Positions 1-8,520 of a DNA stretch of 64,000 nt are shown here, piece by piece (the stretch's first letter is position 1; the number at the start of each line of letters is the position of its first letter). The stretch spans positions 788,604-852,603 of the forward strand of contig JAAOMT010000226.1 in assembly GCA_016748015.1 (NCBI GenBank). The letters run 5' to 3'. Below the pieces are notes generated by a model. That model did not search any database. It saw only the letters and a program-made list of their open reading frames with translations, and was not told the DNA's origin. This DNA is from Geosiphon pyriformis (lineage: Eukaryota; Glomeromycota; Glomeromycetes; Archaeosporales; Geosiphonaceae). A program made the translations under genes and the position numbers.

Positions 1-986
1 CTTTTAATGGAAAATGTCGTAGGGTTTCATAGTCGAAAAGAAAGCCAAGGGTTAACGGCAGAGTTTTATTCGCGGTTGACAAATATGGAGTAAGAGAAAA
101 TTAGTGATGAATTAAACGGTTTTTTTTCAATAAAAATACCAATGAAAATGTTTTTGCTGCATCTTTCAATTCAAAAGATATACCTTCGAAACAACAATAC
201 TGTCTTCTGCCAATTTTGGGGCGCCTCAAAAGCGCAAACGTTTCTTTTTATTGGCTGCTTTTCAAGGTCAGCCTATCCCGAGATGGCCAAAGGTAACCCA
301 CTTTGTTTGGGAAGATTTAAAACCCAACGAGAGGGAAGAATGGTTGAGCAAAGGATACTGCGAAACTCCAACTGTACGGGAAGCATTTCAAGGTAAGAAA
401 ATCTTAGTTTTAATTTGCTAAGCACCGAATGTTAAACTCTTTAATTATTAACTTTTGGCAAAAGGTTTGCCCGTCACGATTGATACTCTGAATCGTGCAA
501 GGCGACATATCAGCTCTACAGGACCGCAAAGAATATCACAAATCCCAAATGTTGAAGATTTTAATCAGAATTCGCCAGATTATTTTATGCGCCTTGAATA
601 TAATAAGATCGCATCCACAGTTCTTGCTTCACCCAATCCTGGATGGAAATGCATCCACCCATCCGTATGGAGATGGATCACAGTTCGAGAGTGTGCCCGT
701 CTCCAGGGATTTCCAGATTCATTTGAAATTCTAAGCGAGAACCAAAGCGTTCCCTCGAAGTATAGACAAGGTCAGCAACGAATTCAAATTTAAGTTCCAT
801 ATTTATCATATTTTAACAATTCTTTCATTGATAGTTGGCAACGCTGTGTCACCCCCGTTAGCGAAAGCAATTTTATTGGAGATTATGAAGAGTCTCTTGC
901 AATTAAACAATAAAAATAGAGTAACAGGAAGTAAAATATCCCAGGGTTTTATACGGGCACAAGAAATTATTGTAATAGATGATTGA
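1..986 (+). CDS. C5 cytosine DNA methyltransferase, 3' part (5' end outside window)
   Basis: Four exons join in frame: 1-89, 178-392, 465-770 and 835-986, giving 253 C-terminal residues without a stop. Conserved C5-methyltransferase motifs are visible in order: motif VI (MENVVGF) at the window edge, motif VIII (NFGAPQKRKRFFLLAA), a target-recognition stretch, motif IX (RECARLQGFPDSFE) and motif X (VGNAVSPPLAKAI). In this family ENV contacts the target cytosine and motifs I and X form the AdoMet site; motifs I and IV must lie upstream of base 1. Introns are 88, 72 and 64 bp with preserved phase. A second, damaged copy lies inverted at 31,823-33,029. The visible part looks functional, but I cannot tell whether it is a host gene (RID/Masc-like or DNMT1-like) or a gene carried by a repeat. 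Confidence 0.85.
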
Positions 987-1039
987 GGGAAATCGTTTCT
1001 CAACCATTAATGATGTACTTGACTCTACCAGGAAAGCTC

Positions 1040-1510
1040 ACGTGATTATTTGAGATTTGTATTTAGCCGACAAATGATATGCTACGGAGCTGGAATTATC
1101 AATCAATATATTCTAACCTGATATTTTGAATACCAACGTTTTTTTTCTTTTATTATAAGGAATACATCGAAAAAAAAAGAAAGTGAGGCTTTACTTAACA
1201 CAATCTTATCTGAAAAACCACCGAAGAAATCACGAAATGGACAACTAAATAATCAAAGTGTTATAACTCATTATTATTTTCATACTTTAAACAGTTCTTC
1301 ACATTGGAGTATTGAGTTTTGGAGCACTTTGTATAACATTTTGGCACAAATATGCAGAACAATTTTCTTTTTTTTACTAGTGCCAATACTCCAAGTGCTC
1401 ATAATATTAAGCATCAACAATATGTTGATACTTTCTGGTTGTCACCACAGCAATCATTTTAACCAGTTTTTCAAGAAAAATGTTGCATCACCACTCAACA
1501 AACTCATTGG
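1040..1510 (+). pseudogene. 5' segment of the repeated TET/JBP-like dioxygenase locus
   Basis: Bases about 1,040-1,300 match the reverse complement of about 41,740-41,935 closely: both contain TACGGAGCTGGAATTA, then a poly-T tract followed by ATAAGGAATACATCGAAA. The part around 1,420-1,450 (AAGCATCAACAATATGTTGA) matches about 41,725-41,740. In the second copy this segment runs straight into the dioxygenase remnant. Here it is separated from it (3,556 onward) by about 2 kb holding an unrelated broken gene. One frame is open from about 1,174, but the downstream part has stops, so I treat it as a remnant. Confidence 0.5.
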
Positions 1511-1594
1511 ATGACTTGAATTAAGAAATTCTAAACAAGAAATTGGTTAGAGTTTTTGCAATTCCGTCACAAATCTGACTTCACCTCCCGCCAG

Positions 1595-3092
1595 AACGAG
1601 CAGGAGCATTTAAATGGTTATATAAGCGAATTATTGACCAGGCAGCTGACAAAACATGGTCTCAAAAGGCTGTTAATGCATTCAAAGATTTTGAGGTTTG
1701 TATATTCTATTTATTTATAAGTGATTATACGCTTTATACATTACAATAATATTCTTTCTCAATTAACCATCACAATCAACCAATTTTGGACTAAGCTCAA
1801 GTCTACTAATCCACAAAAGGTTGGTATACAATTTTCTGCTGCATATTTCTTTATTACTGTGAAATCTAATTTTATTATTTTATAGAAAATGCAAAAGAGA
1901 AAATATTTCAACTGCTCTTTTGAACTCTCCAAAATTGCATCAATCTTTAAGGAAATAAAAACGAAATTCATTCCTCATACATTATCTAATAATGATAATT
2001 TAAGATTCATTCACATGTCTGAAGTAAGTACTGTTGTTTTACAATACATAAATTAATTACGTGTTATAAATTATCTTTATTGGTTATAATTAGGCTGCCA
2101 GAAACTCAATCAAGGAATGTAAGACTTTGCTGAAAAAATGTCATTGTGCTGTAAAAAATGATGATGGCAATGATGTGGTTTTTGAGTTTTTTCAAAAAAT
2201 GTAGGTTGTTAGCCAAAGTTAATTGCTTTATCAACCTTCCATTTCTGATGTTCTTTTTTAGCCTCAATTTGCACTCATGTGCACCAGTCCAAATGAAGAC
2301 ACTTTTGTATAGAAGGTGTTGGCGCCTCTACTATTGCCATTCTTTGCAGACGATGAGCTTATAGAGTGTGTATGGTAAGCATTTTTTTTTAAATAATATA
2401 CATTAAATATTTACTAATAAATTAAAAAATATCAGGGCTAATACTACATTAGGCCCTTCTCTTAAACGCAAACGAAAATTCTTCGCGGAAGAAAACCCAA
2501 CTTCACGGTGCTCACGTCTGGACAATTCAAGGTGCCTTTGCTAGTTGCTGAACTCAAGCCAGTAACACATCGCGCGAATAGAGGTCTATGGAGTGATCTT
2601 GTGAAACTTGGTAATGAGCTCAAGGATATGGTCGATTCCATGGTTGATGATTACCTTGATTAGACTCAAATTTGTGGTATTCTGTTAGAAGGTAATTGTG
2701 ATCAATCATTTAATTTTGATTTAATGCTAATTTAATTTTCAATATATTTTAAATTAATTCTAATTTAATGGTAATTTAATTCTAATTTAAATAGGATTTC
2801 GGTGTGATCTGTTTGTCATGGATCTCAAATTCAATGGCATATATCGAATGATCCAGATGGGGAGGTTCTATCTCCCACAAGACCGAAATAACTTTGGTGT
2901 TTTTCCCGATATGATTAAGGTTCTCCTGCTGGCAAAATTAAGCGTTTTTTGATAATTCTACATTCTAAGATATCAAATTAACATCTAATTTATTATTAGA
3001 CTATTATCATTCAATCTGCAGAAAACCAAGATGACACGACCATCTTTTCACACACTAATGAAAATTCCTACGACAAGAATTTCTCAATGTAA
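1595..3092 (+). pseudogene. broken multi-exon gene with ExK nuclease-like motif
   Basis: Exon-like segments follow one another with GT-AG borders: about 1,595-1,695 (AFKWLYKRIIDQAADKTWSQ), 1,890-2,021 (SFELSKIASIFKEIKTKF), 2,095-2,204, 2,263-2,373, 2,436-2,690, 2,797-2,920 (FRCDLFVMDLKFNGIYRMIQ) and 3,000-3,092. The last parts contain VAELKP followed by DLVKLGNELKDMV and CGILLEG. This resembles an uncharacterised protein common in arbuscular mycorrhizal fungi in which V-A-E-(V/L)-K-P could be the ExK of a PD-(D/E)XK fold; that reading is inference. It is broken by a TAG near 2,307, a frame change near 2,505 and a TAG near 2,664. It lies inside the repeated dioxygenase locus. Confidence 0.5.
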
Positions 3093-3555
3093 CGAAACTT
3101 AAATAAATTTTATTTACTTACAAAATTAAATGCAGGTTTCCATTTGGTGAATAAAAAAACGTTCAGATATCCTGATGAGATTAGCAAAACATATACAATA
3201 AAGACGCGTTTAATCCAATTCTAATTGTAATCGATAAAGATCAAAATTTTTTAAAATCAATTTTGGATTTCTCACCCTCGTCAATGCCCTAGAACAAAAT
3301 TTATCACTAATTATTCATCGATTCAAAATTGTTATTTATAATTGCAGAAAACGCCCTGTTTCTGAAGCTACTTTAATTTGTAAGAATTTAAAGAGGCCGA
3401 ATTTTCTCCCATCTTTAAGATAATATGTTAAAATTAAGCTGACTAAGAGTGAGAATAAAATAGACCTTAAGTATCTTTTCGGTTTTATTCTTTATAATTT
3501 TTTGGGATTTCTTTCCTGAAAAGAGCTAGCAAGATTTCTGTATTCAGCTCATGAA

Positions 3556-3917
3556 ATGAAGAATGTAGATTATTTTCCACAGGAATATTATGGAAAATTA
3601 TATAAAAAATTAGAAAAGCTATCATGGGGAGTATTTGGACCAAAGCCATTTGGTGTTTTTCCGATAATTGCAATTAATTACAACACAATAAGCAATTATC
3701 ATTGGAATGAACATGATGAACCAAATTGCTTTTGTTTTTTAGTAGCATTAAGGAATTATAAAAAAGTCTAGACAAGTTATTGTATTTGTTTCATATCTTT
3801 TGCTTCATGGAAGTTTTTGAATTACAAGAAGAATTTGGCATAGTATTGTTTATTTTGTTTATGGTTTATTTGTTTATTATTTACATAATATTATACAAAA
3901 AAAAGATAAATATTACA
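3556..3917 (+). pseudogene. TET/JBP-like 2-oxoglutarate dioxygenase remnant, copy 1
   Basis: The first frame reads YFPQEYYGKLYKKLEKLSWG, then FGPKPFGVFPIIAINYNTIS and NYHWNEHDEPNCFCFLVALR. The H-W-x-E-x-D stretch fits the iron-binding HxD motif of 2OG-Fe(II) dioxygenases. After a frame change and a stop at about 3,823, a second frame gives LHGSF, stop, ITRRIWHSIVYFVYGLF, which fits the C-terminal iron and 2OG-binding strand (LHGNFP-TRG-RHS-VYFVH in relatives). Such TET/JBP-like proteins are numerous in fungal genomes, often near transposons. In TET and JBP families the enzyme oxidises methylated bases. This copy is interrupted and cannot make a full enzyme. Copy 2 is at 41,361-41,717. Confidence 0.55.
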
Positions 3918-3984
3918 AATTTTGAAATAAATATATTTACTATTAAATTAAATTTAATAATAAAAAAAATATAGTTATTTAGTT

Positions 3985-4180
3985 TATAAATTTTTTTAAA
4001 CTACAATTAAGATGTTGTATTTACTTTTTAGTTTTGACTTAAAAGCTTTTTCTTTCTCATCTATTCTATATTAGATAAAAAAGATAAAATTTGTTGCAAT
4101 TCAAAACAAATTTTGATTAAAATAAACCAAATTATTTAATACAAACTTAAAATATTTAATATAACAATAAGCTTAAACAA
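3985..4180 (+). repeat. dispersed spacer repeat A, copy 1
   Basis: This about 195-bp stretch matches the reverse complement of about 33,033-33,240. Both contain ACAATTAAGATG or its diverged form, a run around AAAAGCTTTTTCTTT, and GATAAAATTTGTTGCAATTC. Here it follows the dioxygenase remnant; in the other copy it abuts the motif I exon of the DNMT pseudogene. It is probably an untranslated end of a LINE or another mobile unit; the class is not determined. Confidence 0.6.
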
Positions 4181-5202
4181 TCTGTGTTGACTTGTTAATA
4201 AAATGACAAGCAAAAGAAAAATAATTTTATGGTTATATTATTCAAACAAATTTTATAAATACTGTTAAATCAATAATAAAGAGGATAAAGAAATTTATCT
4301 TTTTCAAATAAAAATTAAATTACAATTATATTCAATAATTATTACCTGGTATTAATTTTGATAATATAAATTCTGGATCTTTTTTAAAATCAGTTGTTAG
4401 TGATAAGTTCCAATTAACAATTATTAATTTTTGTTACATAAATTTAATTTTTTATTTGAAAATATTATATCTAAATCTCAAAAATTTTATAATTTTTAAG
4501 TAATTAATAAAATTTTTAACAAAAGTATATATACTTACAGTGTTAAATAAAATAAGAGTATTAATAATATTTAACTCTAAAGTATAGAAAATATAATTAA
4601 AATAAATGTAAAAAGATGAATATCAATCTGCTATTAAAATTTTGATTATTAAATTATTATTATGTTAATAGTAGTTTTTTAAGTCTCATATTTTTTATCA
4701 GTAAAATTATTATCATTATTATTATTGTTATTGTTAACAGCTTTAATAAATTTATAATAAAAATTGTTTTTAAAGAATATATTATTTGCTGTAGTTATAT
4801 ATAATATTTAAAAACAATTGAATAAAAGAAATACTAAACAGAAGTAATAAATATAAATTCAATTACTATTTTTGTTAGTTTTTTTTATTAATACCGAGTT
4901 TTAAAGAATGATGACTTTTTAAATTTAGTTTATCAGTTCTAACTTCTTGAATTATTGATAAGTAGAAAGATTTTGTTATTTCTATTTTTTTGTTTTTTTC
5001 GAATTGTATTTTTTTATTATTAGAAGAAAATAAAATTTTTAATAGAATAAAATTATAATGCAATTGAATTTAAGAAAAATAAGCAATTTTAAAATTTCCA
5101 AATTATTAATCATTTGTCATTCCTTTTGTAATTTAATAAATAATTTGCCATTAGTGCAATTATAATAATTACTGTTATTGTTTATAATTTTTGTAAATTG
5201 TT

Positions 5203-5234
<32 letters not shown>

Positions 5235-5743
5235 TTAAAATATGTAATTATTGTAATTAATTATAATTAATTTACATATTTTCATTTTTAAAAATTACTC
5301 TTTAAAAAATATTAAAAAACTGTTTTATAAAAATGAGTCAAAAACTTTTAATTATTTATATAATTATTAATTAATAACACAATATTAACTTAATTATAAA
5401 ATTTATTAACTTAATTAATTGTAAACAATACTTTTTTTAATGGTTTTAAAATATTTCAAGAAATAATTTCAGGTATCTGGTCACGTGTAGAGTGCATAAA
5501 CCGCATTTATTTTAGAAAATTTATATATTGTATGTATATATAAATAATGTATTGATAATATAAAATACAGTGTTTTGTTTTGAAATGCTTGTAAATTTAT
5601 TTATTGGTTTGATTACTTTTTATACTTTAAAAATATTATTTTTATGTTTTTGATAAAAATATATAAAGTCGAAATATAATTATATCAGAATTTTAAAAAA
5701 AAATTTATAATTATAAAATTAAAAAAAATTATTTTTCATGTAA

Positions 5744-5798
<55 letters not shown>

Positions 5799-5800
5799 TA
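5744..5800. repeat. (TTA)n microsatellite
   Basis: An uninterrupted run of TTA triplets about 50 bp long. A shorter run lies at about 5,197-5,233. Confidence 0.9.
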
Positions 5801-5929
5801 TTTAGTTTCATATTTTTTTTTATGATTGTATTATTATAATAAATTAAATAAACTGCTTAAATCAAATATTTTTATAATTAGTAAACATGAATTATTATTA
5901 ACTTTTATTGATTTATTTTATTTTTGCAG

Positions 5930-6102
5930 TTGGTGTGGAAACATCCAAAGTATCGGAGGATCTGAGGTATATAAATGCCCAAAATTGTAAGACTGTAATC
6001 GATAGAGATGAAAATGACGCTCGGGGAATTTTTCTCCGGGCATTACTTGATGGAGCCTTGATTCTCTCTGGAGATAATGCAGGAAATAGTACTAATGGTT
6101 AG
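5930..6102 (+). pseudogene. Fanzor/TnpB-like C-terminal remnant, copy 1
   Basis: After a splice-acceptor-like TTTTTGCAG the frame reads QNCKTVIDRDENDARGIFLR, then ALLDGALILSGDNAGN and a stop. The block V-I-D-R-D-x-N-x-A-R-G-I-F-L-R is the RuvC-III end of IS607-type TnpB and eukaryotic Fanzor proteins, where the aspartate before N-x-A-R is catalytic. The zinc-ribbon cysteines expected just upstream are mostly missing, and no RuvC-I or II part is visible, so only the C-terminal end survives. A second remnant, sharing the 3' flank TTATTATTGATATATTACAA, lies at 41,961-42,085. Confidence 0.55.
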
Positions 6103-6453
6103 AATTATCTATTATTGATATATTACAATTAATTCGGAAAGAAATACAGACTATATATTTGTACTTGGATAATAAAGCGAATTTTGGGAAAATGTAAAAA
6201 AAAATTGGATAAAGATTAAATATCCTGATATACAGGTTTGGGAGAGGTAGAAGTAAAGAGAGATAAGCGCAATTAAGCATATTCATTTTTTAATGTTAAC
6301 ATGAATAAAACAAGCCAATTTTAATTTGCTTTGGAGAAGCCTACTTCCTTATAGAACTTTTATATTACCTTACATAGTAATATGGAGTTTAATGTAGGCG
6401 TTAATTAGTGTGTGTAATTGTGAAACATTATATTAGTGAATAATCCATCTTGA

Positions 6454-6745
6454 TTAATCTGCAATCGACAAAGAAATTTCTATCTTACTAACACTGGAAT
6501 CTCCATACATAGTGATTCGTTCTGAATCTGTCGACTTAAGAGTGTCAATTTGGGAGTTTAAGTGACAAAAAAGAGATAAGGCGAAAGTTTTGGAACTGTC
6601 TTTTTTTTTCCACAAAATTCGGTGCCTGCTGTGCAACGCCAATCGAAGCTGGACTAAGTACTTTGGCGGTCTCTAGCAATTTATTGTTCTTTTTTCGTCT
6701 TTTTAGAAATTGGTGATCATGTTTTTCGACTTTCTTGGAGAGCTA
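6454..6745 (-). pseudogene. unrecognised coding remnant
   Basis: The minus strand gives protein-like sequence after an acceptor-like ATTTAG at about 6,746: LSKKVEKHDHQFLKRRKKNN, then LLETAKVLSPASIGVAQQAP. It runs into a run of nine A residues, where the frame must change to continue as SSKTFALSLFCHLNSQID and SERITMYGDSSVSKIEIS before a stop at 6,454. Either the homopolymer has slipped or this is an old pseudogene. I do not recognise the family. Confidence 0.3.
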
Positions 6746-6749
6746 AATG

Positions 6750-7630
6750 AGACATAATATATCATATTGGTAACTCCTACAAGTTATAATGAACAAGAAT
6801 GAATCATCAAAATTTTCCCCATCTTTGATGATAAAGTGGAATGTTTTCCCAACAAGTATAAAAATCTCGTTGTAAATTCAGGAGGGGATGCTACACTCCT
6901 AAAATGAATTCCTAAGTAGGTCTTGTCATGCTTTCTTATATTCTCAATAATAATTTAGAAATGATAAATAAAAATAATAAATAATTTTTGCAAATAATAA
7001 TACCTTTTTCAAACAAATCATTTTTTACGAAAAATTTTTTTAAAATTTTGTGGATGAAGGTTCTTGAAGATTATATAAAAGCATTCTAAAAGATTTAAGC
7101 AGTGGTTCTCTAAAACCAATTTTTGTAATAAAATTTGACTCGTCCAAAAAAAGCTTTTTTTGAATTGCAATTTTGACTTTAAATTCGGAAATTTCAAATT
7201 CTCAGAAAAAAAAATTTTTTATATTTTTTGATTTCTTAAAATTCTATAAGAAAAAGACTTTAGCTATATTTAAATTAAGTACGTAAAAATAATTCTGTTT
7301 GTTGCACTTGGGTTTTGAGTTTTATAGAAACTATTTTTACCTTCTAAATGTTCAATTTTGCCCTCACTAGTTTTAAAGATTTTTTTTTTTGCAAAGCCAA
7401 TTTTGAAAATAAAAAAAAATTGGGCTTAATTTCATTCATCATCTTTTTTTTTAAAAAAAATCAAACCTAAAATTTTAAGGATACCATTCTCTATTATAAA
7501 ATTTCAAAAAATATTTTCTCACAAAATTATATTACAAATAATAGAGTGATCATCATAATTTAAGAAAGCAAGGTAACTCTATACAATTCCTTTATACAAA
7601 ATTTGTAAAAAATTGTTCCATGATATTTAA
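6750..7630. other. gene-poor AT-rich spacer
   Basis: Apart from short open stretches on the minus strand around 6,790-6,900 that cannot be joined with confidence, I see only AT-rich sequence, poly-A and poly-T tracts, and no RNA gene or repeat with clear ends. Confidence 0.5.
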
Positions 7631-7635
7631 TAGTT

Positions 7636-8398
7636 TCAGGGAAAGTAACTCAACATCGGTTTAGACCAATCGAATATTATCAAAAAGCGCGGTAGTGTGG
7701 CCTATTTTAGAAGAAAAAGTAAATTAACTGCTTTATTTAAAAAAATAAGCATGTGTTTTAGAATTAAAAAAAAAAAACCAGTAATACACTCACGGCATCT
7801 TTAAAAACTTCCAAGGTATATCCGGGATGAGGTGAAAGAACATCTAAAGCGAACATTATCAAAGGACTTCGATCTCGATAACGTAAAGAAAAGTGGAGTG
7901 AATACGCTGGATCATTTGAGGTCCAAATTCCTAATATTTCAAAAAAAAAAAGAAAAAAAAAATGCTTTACTTTCACCACCTTGCATAATTTTCATCTCAA
8001 AAATTTGTTCCATTTCTACCTGTTCTTGACAAACAAGCTCTTGCAGATTTACTCCTTTTATTTCCATTCTTCAATATTCCACACATTGCACAATTCTTAA
8101 GTTTGCAAAGTGGATTTTTACCAGCAATTATGGGGTTCGGACCGTCACAAATATATGAAGTACCATGAAACATTGAGTGTGTAATTTTAGTAAAATCACC
8201 TTTTTTCCCCATTTTTTCTTTTAATTTTAAATGTCTTTTTGTGATTTTCTGTGGCATTTCTATACTAATAATGTTTCTTACGGTTGCTTCTGGTAAAGCA
8301 GTCACAAATCTATCATGAATTTCAAGGTATCGTGGATCATGAGAGTGTAAAGGTGTTAGTTTGGTTACTTTATGTGGTGAGTTTTGATCATTTTTCAT
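7636..8398 (-). CDS. compact PARP-like ADP-ribosyltransferase domain protein A
   Basis: Three exons join in frame: 8,398-8,020, 7,930-7,794 and 7,701-7,636, giving 193 aa from an ATG. Sequence in order: PRYLEIHDRFV, EMPQKITKRHLKLKEKM, HSMFHGTSYICD, a Cys cluster (CKLKNCAMCGI), GIWTSNDPAYSLHFS, MFALDVLSPHPGYTLEVF and ATLPRFLIIF. FHGT supplies the histidine of the PARP H-Y-E triad, the S-N-D-P-x-Y-S strand the tyrosine, and the last strand resembles the PARP C-terminal beta strand. Family knowledge: PARPs transfer ADP-ribose from NAD+. The last catalytic residue is not obvious, so activity is unproven. The paralogue at 25,693-26,515 shares intron positions and phases (1, then 0). Both are single-domain and much smaller than typical PARPs. 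Confidence 0.7.
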
Positions 8399-8484
8399 TG
8401 CAAAAAATTTTCTTTGAAAAGATAATTATTTTTCAAAAATTGGTATCTTTTTAATAATTGAAATTTAAAAAGTTTAATTGAAAG

Positions 8485-8520
8485 GTTAGTTAGTTAGTTA
8501 GTTAGTTAGTCAGTTAGTTG
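8485..8520. repeat. (GTTA)n microsatellite
   Basis: About nine tandem GTTA units with one GTCA interruption, about 90 bp upstream of the PARP-like gene start on the minus strand. Confidence 0.9.

Larger units (their letters stand above)
3930..5900. other. extreme AT-rich DNA without recognisable genes
   Basis: Nearly pure A/T sequence with only short open frames. It contains TTA/ATT microsatellites (about 5,197-5,233 and 5,744-5,800) and, near 5,478, a less AT-rich island (CTGGTCACGTGTAGAGTGC). The CTGGTCACGTG core recurs inverted at about 33,437. I see no preserved coding motif. The texture matches the decayed LINE DNA at 33,000-40,670, so this may be an older remnant of the same kind. Confidence 0.6.

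Noticed and set aside
142-396. 84-codon ATG-started plus frame
   Set aside because: It is the wrong frame of a DNMT exon; the other frame gives motif VIII (GAPQKRKR) and splices to its neighbours.
1290-1400. inverted motif GGAGTATTG / CAATACTCC as a MITE end
   Set aside because: Only 9 bp match, no target duplication, and it lies within the repeated dioxygenase segment.
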